A DNA stretch of 64,000 nucleotides from Natrarchaeobaculum sulfurireducens (GTDB taxonomy: Archaea > Halobacteriota > Halobacteria > Halobacteriales > Natrialbaceae). Positions within the stretch are counted from its first letter, which is position 1, and each line of letters opens with the position of its first letter. The DNA is taken from assembly GCF_003430825.1 (NCBI RefSeq), contig NZ_CP024047.1:1240001-1304000 (forward strand), given 5' to 3'. The translations under genes were made by a program, and so were the position numbers. Below, piece by piece: positions 1 through 7,973 of the stretch. The notes below the pieces were generated by a model that was not told the origin of the DNA, made no database searches, and was given only the letters and a program-made list of their open reading frames with translations.

Positions 1-30
1 GTCGAGTACGCTGAGGAGGTGAGCGAATAA
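1..30 (+). CDS. sucC: Succinate-CoA ligase beta subunit, 3' end only
   Basis: Only the last nine codons (VEYAEEVSE, then TAA) are inside the window. The assignment rests on context: the stop codon shares one base with the ATG of sucD, the usual sucC-sucD order. The beta subunit would supply the nucleotide- and succinate-binding part of the ligase. The fragment itself has no diagnostic motif. Confidence 0.75.
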   Translation, partial: VEYAEEVSE

Positions 31-902
31 TGAGCGTTCTAGTCGACGACGACACGCGCGTCGTGGTACAGGGCATCACCGGCGGGGAAGGCAAATTCCA
101 CGCCGAACAGATGATGGAGTACGGAACCAACGTCGTCGCTGGCGCGGTCCCTGGCAAAGGTGGCCAGGAAGCCGCCGGTGTCCCCGTCTACGACACCGTC
201 CAGCAGGCCGTCGAGGAAGAAGACGCCGATACGTCGGTCATCTTCGTCCCGCCAGCGTTCGCTGGCGACGCCGTCTTCGAGGCACTCGACGCCGACCTGG
301 ACCTCGCGGTCGCCATCACGGAGGGCATCCCGACCCAGGACATGGCTCGAGTCAACAAGCGTCTCTCCGAAACCGATACTCGGCTCATCGGCCCGAACTG
401 TCCCGGCCTCATCACGCCCGGTGAAGCCAAACTCGGTATCCTCCCCGGAAACATCTTCTCGGAAGGGAACGTCGGCCTCGTCTCCCGCTCGGGGACGCTG
501 ACCTACCAGGTCGTCGACAATCTCACCAACCGCGGTATCGGCCAGACTACTGCGATCGGCATCGGTGGCGACCCGATCATCGGAACGAGCTTCATCGACG
601 CCCTCGAGCTGTTCGAGAACGACGACGACACCGACGCCATCGTCATGTGCGGTGAGATCGGTGGCGAGGACGAAGAGCAGGCCGCCGCCTATATCGACGA
701 GCACGTCGACACGCCCGTCGCTGGCTTCATCGCCGGCCGCACGGCTCCGCCGGGCAAGCGCATGGGTCACGCCGGCGCGATCGTCTCCGGCTCTGGAACG
801 GGTACTGCAGAGAGCAAGATCAACGCGCTGAACGACGCCGGTGTCCCCGTTGGCGACACGCCCGAAGAGGTCGCCGACCACATCGAAGAGTTCCTCGGCT
901 AG
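30..902 (+). CDS. sucD: Succinate-CoA ligase (ADP-forming) subunit alpha
   Basis: This is the alpha subunit of succinyl-CoA synthetase, the TCA-cycle enzyme that interconverts succinyl-CoA and succinate with substrate-level nucleotide phosphorylation. The 290-residue length is normal for the family. The N-terminal CoA-binding Rossmann domain carries [10 protein letters not shown] at about residues 15-24, and the phospho-histidine loop [10 protein letters not shown] places the catalytic histidine at residue 247. The GPNCPG motif lies near 121-126. The start overlaps the sucC stop (TAATG), so the two genes are almost certainly one operon and translationally coupled. Confidence 0.97.
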   Translation: MSVLVDDDTRVVVQGITGGEGKFHAEQMMEYGTNVVAGAVPGKGGQEAAGVPVYDTVQQAVEEEDADTSVIFVPPAFAGDAVFEALDADLDLAVAITEGIPTQDMARVNKRLSETDTRLIGPNCPGLITPGEAKLGILPGNIFSEGNVGLVSRSGTLTYQVVDNLTNRGIGQTTAIGIGGDPIIGTSFIDALELFENDDDTDAIVMCGEIGGEDEEQAAAYIDEHVDTPVAGFIAGRTAPPGKRMGHAGAIVSGSGTGTAESKINALNDAGVPVGDTPEEVADHIEEFLG

Positions 903-1033
903 CTCCCGGTCGCGACGACCTGGGCAGTACCACCTATCCGTATCGTTTTGTGACCGATTCGCACACGAGTGAATTCCACGACGAACGTTCGATCAGCCAC
1001 AAACGATTCGTTACCCCGCTCGCATTCTCCAGT

Positions 1034-1477
1034 ATGTACGACACTGTGTTGGCACCGACCGACGGTTCGGACGGCTCGCACGCGGCTCTGAAACACGCGC
1101 TCGACCTGGCGAGTACGTACGACGCGACGTTACACACGCAGTATGTCGTCGAGTCCTCACCCGCGTTCGCCGCCGACCTCGACGACGCGACTGAGGAGGA
1201 AGTCTACGGCTCGCTGTACGATGCCGGCCGCCGCACCGTCGAGGAAGTCACAGCCCGCGCCGACGCAGCAGGTATCGACGACGTCGAAACGAGCGTCGAC
1301 CGCGGCGTTCCACACGAGGAGATCCTCGCGTACGTCGACGAACACGACGTCGATCTGGTCGTGATGGCGACCGCCGGTAGAACGGGGAGCTCTCGAGAAC
1401 TCATCGGGAGCGTCGCCGAACGTGTCGTCCGTGCCTCGCCAGCGCCCGTCGTCACCGTCAACGCCCACGGCGATTGA
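1034..1477 (+). CDS. Universal stress protein, UspA family
   Basis: A single-domain, 147-residue UspA-like protein with the N-terminal strand MYDTVLAPTDGS and a C-terminal nucleotide-binding motif GRTG...GS (about residues 115-128) followed by SVAERVVRASPAPV, so it probably binds ATP. The frame stays open upstream to 950, but the family normally begins at the MYDTVL methionine, and the extra 28 residues do not look like the fold. Haloarchaea have many Usp paralogues and the partner or stress cannot be read from sequence. It appears monocistronic, downstream of sucD on the same strand. Confidence 0.9.
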   Translation: MYDTVLAPTDGSDGSHAALKHALDLASTYDATLHTQYVVESSPAFAADLDDATEEEVYGSLYDAGRRTVEEVTARADAAGIDDVETSVDRGVPHEEILAYVDEHDVDLVVMATAGRTGSSRELIGSVAERVVRASPAPVVTVNAHGD

Positions 1478-1729
1478 TCGACACCTGGAACGGGTAGAGA
1501 ACCGTTCACCCTGGTGGCACCCGTCGATCGACTATGTCCGCGTGGCTCGAGTGCGACCAGTCTGAACACGATCACGGGAGACGCGACCGACCGTTCGAGT
1601 CCGGGTTCGGAACGACTTATCAAGCGTTTAACCATCGCTCCCCTATCGGTCGTCACGAAGGACTCGAGTGACACCCGGATCGACGGGCTCGGCGGCGCGA
1701 TAGATCAGCCGAGAGAACAGCCGGCCCGA

Positions 1730-2629
1730 TCAGAAGGGATTGAGCGCAGAGAGCAGCCGTCGGATGAGACCGCGAGAATCGTCGGTTTCGGTAGATGCTG
1801 CAGGCTCGTCGGCGGTTTCTTTGGATTCAACAGCAGCTTCTGTGGATTCGCCGTTGGTTTCTGCGGGTTCGTCGGTCGCGTCGATGGATTCGTCATCATC
1901 CTCGAGGCCGCCAGCCTCGAGGGACTCCGACTCTTCCGATTCCATAGGCGCTGGTTCCGTCGATTCGAGGGGCCCTGTGTCGTCGTCGTCCGTCTCGGAT
2001 TCGGAGTCCTCCGCCTCGAGATCGTCGCTGTCGTCGGCCGTAATAGCTGGTTCGTTCGAGTCGTCCGTTTCCTCGAGATCGGTACCGTCCGCCTCTTCGG
2101 ACTCGAGAGTCGTCTCTGCGTCGGCCGAGTCTCCGGCTTCAGCGTCGCCCTCGAGCGATTCCGACTCGCAGTCGTTATCCGTGGCAGGTTCGTCCGATTC
2201 GTCGTCGGGATCGATCCAGAGGAATTCTTCTTCCTTCGTTCTGCCGGTGAGCAACAGATCGGTCAGCGCCTCTTCGTCAGCGAGGAGGTCCTCGTCGATC
2301 GGGTCCGGCTCTGGGTCCGGTTCGTCGGCGCTCGCGATGATGTCCTCGGGACTCTCGTCTTCGAGGACCGCCGCTGTATCCTCAGCCTCGATGTCGGCTT
2401 TCAACTGCCCGAAGACGGCCGCGGCCGTCTGATCCTCGACGTTTTCTCTGTCATCCGCAGTCGCATCGTTCGACTCGGCGTCCGACTCCACAGCATCGTC
2501 GTCCCCCGCTGCTCGATCGACCCCCGACTCGAGGAACTCGTCCTCGATCTCCCCGAACAGTTCGTCGGCGCTCGAGCCGACGTCGAACCCGCCCTCGCCC
2601 GGTTTGTTGTCGATCGTACTGTCGGTCAT
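1730..2629 (-). CDS. Highly acidic protein of unknown function
   Basis: I do not recognise a family. The 299-residue product has an ordered-looking N-terminal half (DELFGEIEDEFLES near 22-36, a segment ending RTKEEEFLWIDPD near 160-170), then about 120 residues dominated by Asp, Glu, Ser, Thr and Ala that look disordered. It ends in a short basic, hydrophobic tail, GLIRRLLSALNPF. There is no signal peptide or membrane span. It is transcribed divergently from rbcL, and an AT-rich stretch with a TATA-like ACTTAATTA lies about 35-43 nt upstream of the start. The opposite strand is also open but is the predictable shadow of an Asp/Glu/Ser-rich gene. Confidence 0.75.
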   Translation of the reverse strand: MTDSTIDNKPGEGGFDVGSSADELFGEIEDEFLESGVDRAAGDDDAVESDAESNDATADDRENVEDQTAAAVFGQLKADIEAEDTAAVLEDESPEDIIASADEPDPEPDPIDEDLLADEEALTDLLLTGRTKEEEFLWIDPDDESDEPATDNDCESESLEGDAEAGDSADAETTLESEEADGTDLEETDDSNEPAITADDSDDLEAEDSESETDDDDTGPLESTEPAPMESEESESLEAGGLEDDDESIDATDEPAETNGESTEAAVESKETADEPAASTETDDSRGLIRRLLSALNPF

Positions 2630-2876
2630 AGACTCGTTCAGTCCTAGTGGATTATCACAGGTAATTAAGTTTTGGAATTTTTTCAGTCACGATCGCCGAG
2701 AGACCGACGTGATTAGCGTAACGGCCGTCACCACCCTGTGGCTGTGATTGTGGTGGACAGATGTCCAGTAACCGGCCAGTCACGTTCGAGAGTCGGAAGC
2801 TGGGTCGGGAGCAGACGAGGCTCACGTCCGCAAACCGATTCGAGTGTACTCTCGTGCCGTGCCTGTTGTACAAACG

Positions 2877-2884
2877 CTTAATAA
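2877..2884 (+). promoter_or_regulatory. Probable TATA box of rbcL
   Basis: The sequence CTTAATAA is centred about 31 nt before the rbcL ATG at 2912. This is close to the spacing expected for an archaeal promoter giving a leaderless or nearly leaderless mRNA. No Shine-Dalgarno sequence is visible before the ATG. Confidence 0.5.
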
Positions 2885-2911
2885 TCGACGCAGCAAACGT
2901 CGGAGATTGCT

Positions 2912-4162
2912 ATGACTGGAATCGAATACGACGACTTCCTCGATCTCGAGTACGAACCCGCTGAGACGGATCTCGTCTGTGCGTTCCGTATCGATCCGGC
3001 CGCGGACATGACGATGGACGAGGCCGCAAGTCGGGTCGCTTCCGAGTCCTCGAACGGCACCTGGGCCGCCTTGCACGTCGACGAAGACGAACTGACTGAC
3101 CTCGGTGCCGTCGCCTGCGAAATCGACGGCGACGCGGTCACCGTTGCCTACCCGGATGCACTGTTCGAACCGGGCAGTATGCCCCAGATTCTCTCGTGTA
3201 TCGCGGGCAACATTATGGGGATGAAAGCCGTCGACACGATCCGACTCGAGGACTGTCACTGGCCCGAGTCTATCGTCTCGGCGTTTCCTGGCCCGCAGTT
3301 CGGACCGAGCGTCGCCCACGAGAAACTCGACGCCGGCGAGCGGCCGGTGCTCGCGACGGTCCCAAAGCCCAAAGTCGGGCTCTCGACGGACGCCCACGTT
3401 CGCGTCGGTGAAGAGGCCTGGCGGGGCGGCGTCGACCTCCTCAAAGACGACGAAAACCTCACCGATCAGGATTTCAACCCCTTCGAGGACCGACTCGCCG
3501 ACAGTCTCGCTGCCCGCGACCGGGTCGAAGACGACGTCGGCGAGCGCAAGGATTACCTCGTCAACGTCACTGGGGAGACGAACGAGATGCTAGAGCGCGT
3601 CGACCTCGTGGCCGAACACGGCGGCGGCTTCGTGATGGTCGACGTCATCACCTGTGGCTGGTCGGCCGTCCAGTCGGTGCGCGACCGGGCTGAAGAACAC
3701 GACCTCGCGATTCACGCTCACCGCGCGATGCACGCCGCCTTCGACCGCCTGCCACACCACGGCGTCTCGATGCGCGTGCTCGCCCAGATCTCGCGGCTCT
3801 GTGGCGTCGACCACATCCACACGGGCACCGCAGGCCTTGGCAAACTCGAGAACGAGGACACCCCCGGCATCAACGAGTGGCTCACCGCGGAGCTGTACGG
3901 CCTCGAGCCCGTCCTCCCGGTCGCCTCCGGCGGGCTCCACCCAGGTGTCGTCGACCAGCTGCTCGAAGCGCTCGGTACCGACATTATCGTCCAAGCTGGC
4001 GGGGGCATCCACGGCCACCCCGACGGCACCCACGCGGGCGCGAAAGCCCTTCGCCAGTCCGTCGAGGCCTCGATGGCGGACGTCTCGCTCGAAGCGTACG
4101 CCGACGACCACGAGGAACTGGCGACGGCGCTCGAGAAGTGGGGCGCGGAGACGCCGCGCTAA
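2912..4162 (+). CDS. rbcL: Ribulose-bisphosphate carboxylase large subunit, archaeal type III
   Basis: A 416-residue RuBisCO with the full active-site set: KPKVGLS with catalytic lysines at 152 and 154; the carbamylation motif GGVDLLKDDE with Lys178, Asp180 and Glu181; HAHRAMH with His270 and Arg271; loop 6 GTAGLGKLE with Lys311; and SGG at 339-341. The length and loop wording fit form III, which in archaea works in the AMP/nucleoside salvage pathway by converting ribulose-1,5-bisphosphate plus CO2 to two 3-phosphoglycerates rather than in a Calvin cycle. AMP phosphorylase and ribose-1,5-bisphosphate isomerase genes are not in this window, so the pathway role is inferred from the family. Confidence 0.95.
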   Translation: MTGIEYDDFLDLEYEPAETDLVCAFRIDPAADMTMDEAASRVASESSNGTWAALHVDEDELTDLGAVACEIDGDAVTVAYPDALFEPGSMPQILSCIAGNIMGMKAVDTIRLEDCHWPESIVSAFPGPQFGPSVAHEKLDAGERPVLATVPKPKVGLSTDAHVRVGEEAWRGGVDLLKDDENLTDQDFNPFEDRLADSLAARDRVEDDVGERKDYLVNVTGETNEMLERVDLVAEHGGGFVMVDVITCGWSAVQSVRDRAEEHDLAIHAHRAMHAAFDRLPHHGVSMRVLAQISRLCGVDHIHTGTAGLGKLENEDTPGINEWLTAELYGLEPVLPVASGGLHPGVVDQLLEALGTDIIVQAGGGIHGHPDGTHAGAKALRQSVEASMADVSLEAYADDHEELATALEKWGAETPR

Positions 4163-4223
4163 CGGACCAAGACTCCGCCCGTTCACGACAAAACATTTAC
4201 CAGTCGGTCGACCACGAACTCGT

Positions 4224-5150
4224 ATGCGCCGCCCGACGCGCCGTGCCCTCTTCGCTGCGATCGGTGGTCTCACCCTCGGTGGCTGTCTCTCCGGTGGCCT
4301 CGGCAGATCGCTGCCGCCGGAGGGCACAGTTCCGGACGACTGCCCCGAGTACGACCGTGTAACGCGAATCGTTTCGTACGACGAAATCGACCCCCGTGAA
4401 ACGTCGATCTACCTCGAGCCGTCGATCGATTCGATCCGCGAAGGCGACGAGGCAACGTTCACGCTTACCAACCAGTCCGGCCGACCGTTCGCGTACAATC
4501 CGTACGGCTGGTTCCTGCACAAGCGGGTCGATGGCGAGTGGTACTACCTGGAGCCCCGGGAGACTCCACTACCGCTCGAGTACCTCGAGGACGGCGATAC
4601 CTACGAGTGGGATCTCCGAGTCGACAACGATCCCGTTCGGGCTGGCAGCGCGATCGGTGGACCAGACCATGGTGGCAGGGATCCGGCCGTCGGCCTCGGT
4701 GGCGGCGAGTACGCCTTCGGCACCCGCGGTTGGTTCGACGACGACTCCCACGAGGAGGCGATCGGCTTCTGCGCTCGATTTTCCCTCGAGGCCAACGCGC
4801 TCGAGTTGACGCCGACTGACGAGGTCGACGACACCGAGTGGGAGGACGACGTCCTCGTCGCGCGGTCGACGCGAGGCGACCCCGATATCGACTCGAGCCG
4901 GTTGGGGGCGTACGAACTCGAACGGACCGACGACGACGTCGACGCCGAGTCGATGATCACCGAGACGGTGCTTCGAAACGACCGGCTCCGAGACGTGATC
5001 GCGCTCGCTCGCGAGCACGACGCCGATCAGGTCCGACTCGAGGAGTACGACGCGACGACGCCGATCTTCGGCAGCCGCGAGGACGGCGCGTACGAGTACG
5101 ACGGTCAGACGTACGAAATCTCGACGCGCGAACTCGAGGAGTCGGAATAG
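4224..5150 (+). CDS. Tat-exported lipoprotein of unknown function
   Basis: The 308-residue product starts with a twin-arginine region (MRRPTRRALFAAIGG) and a lipobox LTLGGC with the acyl-acceptor cysteine near residue 21, so it should be exported folded and anchored to the outer face of the membrane. The mature part reads as a beta-rich domain (about 60-190, with ATFTLTNQSGRPF and EWYYLEPRETPL, resembling haloarchaeal lipoproteins with an immunoglobulin-like fold) and a C-terminal part ending EDGAYEYDGQTYEI. The start was chosen because it opens the signal peptide; the frame is open much further upstream, inside the rbcL antisense shadow. No substrate can be suggested. Confidence 0.8.
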   Translation: MRRPTRRALFAAIGGLTLGGCLSGGLGRSLPPEGTVPDDCPEYDRVTRIVSYDEIDPRETSIYLEPSIDSIREGDEATFTLTNQSGRPFAYNPYGWFLHKRVDGEWYYLEPRETPLPLEYLEDGDTYEWDLRVDNDPVRAGSAIGGPDHGGRDPAVGLGGGEYAFGTRGWFDDDSHEEAIGFCARFSLEANALELTPTDEVDDTEWEDDVLVARSTRGDPDIDSSRLGAYELERTDDDVDAESMITETVLRNDRLRDVIALAREHDADQVRLEEYDATTPIFGSREDGAYEYDGQTYEISTRELEESE

Positions 5151-5265
5151 ACGGCTTCTGAACGAACGGTCGAGTATCGCCCGTCTCGCCTGTCTCACCG
5201 CACGGATGTAGCCGAGGTCGTGAGCATCCACAACCATTATAGTCTCGTCAACCACCACACTAGTC

Positions 5266-6372
5266 GTGGTTTACGAAACAGGAAACGAGACGATCGACGA
5301 CGCACTCGAGCGAGTGGTCGCCGGCGAGCGGCTCGATCGAACCGACGGGCTGGCGCTTCTGGCCCAGCCGGTCGAACCGCTCACGGAAGCCGGCGCCGCC
5401 GTACGCGACCGTTTCGGCGACGGGACGGTCGACGCCTGCTCGATCGTCAACGCGAAGGCTGGCAACTGTGCCGAAGACTGTGGCTTCTGTGCCCAGTCGG
5501 TCCACTTCGACACCGGCATCGACACCTACGAGTTCATCGGACCGGAGCGGGTGCTCGAGGCCGCCAAACGGGCCGAACGCGACGGTGCCCAGCGGTTCGG
5601 GATCGTCGTCGCCGAGAAAGGCGTCTCGAAAGACCACCGGCCCGAGGAATGGGCCGAGGTCCTCGAGTCGATCCGACTGGTTCGTGAGGAGTGTACCCTC
5701 GAGATCGACGCCTCACTCGGCATCCTCACCGAAGAAGAAGCCGAGATCCTCGCGACCGAAGGGATCCAGCACTACAATCACAACATCGAGACCTCGCCGC
5801 GATACTTCCCCGAGATCGTCGACACCCACCGCTTCGAGGATCGCGTGAAGACCCTCGAGGTCGCCAAGGAAGCCGGCATGGACCTCTGTGCTGGCGTCAT
5901 CCTCGGAATGGGCGAGACGCCGACCGATCGGGTCGAGGCCGCGATCGCCTTACAGGAGATCGGCATCTCCTCGCTCCCAGTCAACGTCCTCAACCCGATC
6001 GAGGGGACGCCGCTGGCCGAGCAGGATGTCGAGATCACGACCGAAGAAATTCTCAAGACGGTCGCCGTCTACAAACTGCTCCATCCCGAGTCGCGAGTGC
6101 GCCTCACCGGCGGCCGCGAGGCCAACCTCGCTCCCGACGAACAGCACCTCCCGCTCGAGGCGGGTGCCGACGGCCTTCTCACTGGCGATTACCTCACCAC
6201 CGCAGGCCAGTCGCCCGCCGAGGACCTCGAGATCGTCGAGCGTGCGGGCCTCGAGCCCAACCGGGCGGTGAACGAGTTCGACCCCGAGGCGATCAAGACT
6301 CGCCACGCCGAGGCCGGAGCGTCGACGGCCGAGACGGCAGCGAGTACAGGTACCGAACCGAGCGACGACTGA
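5266..6372 (+). CDS. bioB: Biotin synthase
   Basis: A radical-SAM enzyme that inserts sulfur into dethiobiotin. The cluster-binding motif CxxxCxxC is at Cys68, Cys72 and Cys75 (AGNCAEDCGFC), and YNHNIETS near 166-173 and the INRE-like core typical of BioB follow. The 368-residue length includes an acidic, Ala/Thr-rich C-terminal tail. The start is GTG. It lies 269 bp upstream of bioF. The expected third gene, bioD, is truncated (see 7850), so this strain's route to dethiobiotin is uncertain even though the synthase looks intact. Confidence 0.95.
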   Translation: MVYETGNETIDDALERVVAGERLDRTDGLALLAQPVEPLTEAGAAVRDRFGDGTVDACSIVNAKAGNCAEDCGFCAQSVHFDTGIDTYEFIGPERVLEAAKRAERDGAQRFGIVVAEKGVSKDHRPEEWAEVLESIRLVREECTLEIDASLGILTEEEAEILATEGIQHYNHNIETSPRYFPEIVDTHRFEDRVKTLEVAKEAGMDLCAGVILGMGETPTDRVEAAIALQEIGISSLPVNVLNPIEGTPLAEQDVEITTEEILKTVAVYKLLHPESRVRLTGGREANLAPDEQHLPLEAGADGLLTGDYLTTAGQSPAEDLEIVERAGLEPNRAVNEFDPEAIKTRHAEAGASTAETAASTGTEPSDD

Positions 6373-6641
6373 TAATCAGTAGACGACATCGACAGACGGC
6401 GAGCGGGCGACGAACACCTTCCAGCTAGGCGACGAAACGAGCATGGAGGCCACGGTCAACGATCCCGCCTCTGCTACCTGAAAACGGGTGTCCGTCAAAA
6501 CCGCGCCGGCGAATAGAGCGTCTTCGGCCCAGCGGAGCTGATGCCGGAGTTCTGATCGTGCGACGCGCCGGCTACGGGAACGCCGGATCTCCAGCGGCGA
6601 ACCGTGACAGTCAAATCGTGACGACGACACCCTTCAGGCGA

Positions 6642-7853
6642 ATGGAAGACCGTGGGTTCGACCTGGAGGGTCGGCTCGCCTCCCTCGAGGATGCCGATCT
6701 GAAACGGACGCTCGCTCCCGTCGATCGAGTCGCCGAACGGGGTTACTTCGCGCAGCCGACAGGGAGCGAACTACCGGTTCTTGACGGCGAGGAGACACTG
6801 GTGTTCGCCTCGAACAACTACCTCGGGCTGACCGACGATGAGCGCGTCGAGAACGCCGCGAGACAGGCCGCGACGACGGTGGGGACGGGTGCGGGCGCGA
6901 GCCGGCTCGTCACGGGCGATACGATGGTCCATCACGACCTCGAGCGACAGCTCGCAGAGACGAAACGAACCGAACGCGCGCTCGCGTTCGCTTCCGGCTA
7001 CGCTGCGAGCGTCGGGACGATCACCGCACTCGAGCCAGACGTGATCTTTTCCGACGAACTGAATCACGCGAGCATCGTCGATGGTTGCCGGCTCGCCGGC
7101 TGCGAGACGGTCGTCTACGACCATTGTGATGCGGCGAGTCTCGAAGCAGCACTCGAGCAACGGGCCGAACACACCGACAGCCGGGCCACGGAGTCCTGGC
7201 TCATCGTCACCGACTCCGTCTTCAGCATGGACGGGACCGTCGCTCCGCTGTCGACGATCTGTGCCCTCGCCGAACAGTATGGCGCGTGGGTGATGGTCGA
7301 CGAGTCCCACGCAACTGGCCTCTACGCCAACGGCGGGGGCGTCGTCCAGGCCGAAGGGCTCGAGGATCGTGTCCACATCCAGCTTGGGACGCTCTCGAAG
7401 GCCCTCGCGAGCCAGGGCGGCTACGTCGCCGGTAGCGAGGCGTTGATCGAGTGTCTCATCAATGACGCCCGCCCGTTCGTGTTCTCGACCGGGCTTGCAC
7501 CCACAGCGGCCGCGGCGGCGAGCGAAGCCGTACACCTCGCACGACACACCGACGCCCGCGAACGGCTCTGGGAGAACGTCGGCCACCTCAGAGACGGCCT
7601 CGAGGCGATGGGCTACGACGTGATCGGCGACTCACAGATCCTCCCGGTGCTCGTCGGCGACCGACAGGACGCACTCGTACTTGCCGACGGATTACGCGAA
7701 CGAGGGGTTTGCGTGCCGGCGATTCGGCCTCCCTCGGTCCCCGACGGCACGTCCCGGCTGCGGGTCACGCCGATGGCGACTCACGATCACAGCGACGTCG
7801 TGGCCTGCCTCGAGGCGTTCCAGGCCGCGGGTCAGGAGGTCGGCCTGTTGTGA
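6642..7853 (+). CDS. bioF: 8-amino-7-oxononanoate synthase (KAPA synthase)
   Basis: A PLP-dependent alpha-oxoamine synthase condensing pimeloyl thioester with alanine in biotin synthesis. The 403-residue protein has ASNNYLGL at 57-63, the SGYAAS segment near 118-123, NHASIVDG at 141-148, VDESHATG at 219-226, and the PLP lysine Lys253 in GTLSKALASQGG. The ATG at 6642 is preferred to the upstream in-frame ATG at 6558 because the family starts close to RLASLED. Its TGA overlaps the GTG of the bioD remnant, showing that an intact bioF-bioD operon once existed. Confidence 0.93.
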   Translation: MEDRGFDLEGRLASLEDADLKRTLAPVDRVAERGYFAQPTGSELPVLDGEETLVFASNNYLGLTDDERVENAARQAATTVGTGAGASRLVTGDTMVHHDLERQLAETKRTERALAFASGYAASVGTITALEPDVIFSDELNHASIVDGCRLAGCETVVYDHCDAASLEAALEQRAEHTDSRATESWLIVTDSVFSMDGTVAPLSTICALAEQYGAWVMVDESHATGLYANGGGVVQAEGLEDRVHIQLGTLSKALASQGGYVAGSEALIECLINDARPFVFSTGLAPTAAAAASEAVHLARHTDARERLWENVGHLRDGLEAMGYDVIGDSQILPVLVGDRQDALVLADGLRERGVCVPAIRPPSVPDGTSRLRVTPMATHDHSDVVACLEAFQAAGQEVGLL

Positions 7854-7921
7854 CCGACGTCGGTTCGGGACCGATCGCGGTGGTCGGAACCGACACCGGC
7901 GTCGGGAAGACGGTCGTTACC
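7850..7921 (+). pseudogene. bioD: bioD (dethiobiotin synthetase) 5' remnant, truncated
   Basis: Starting at a GTG that overlaps the bioF stop, 24 codons read VTDVGSGPIAVVG followed by the BioD P-loop GTDTGVGKTVVT. After this point homology ends abruptly. The frame then runs, without BioD features, through intergenic DNA and into the antisense of rfcL until a stop near 8287. The ATP-binding loop is kept but the remaining ~200 residues, including the lysine and substrate-binding segments, are absent. The simplest reading is a deletion of most of bioD that joined its first codons to DNA downstream of rfcL; a mis-assembly is the alternative. Confidence 0.85.
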
Positions 7922-7973
7922 GTCCGCTGTCGAATTCCGAATCAGGACGGCTGGCGACGTGGCCAGGATTCAC

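Noticed and set aside
6376-6630. An 84-codon minus-strand open frame between bioB and bioF with a hydrophobic-looking middle
   Set aside because: It starts at GTG, has an Arg/Ser-rich first third, no family pattern, and would fill exactly the bioB-bioF gap. Codon choice does not resemble that of the neighbours. Most likely chance in GC-rich DNA.
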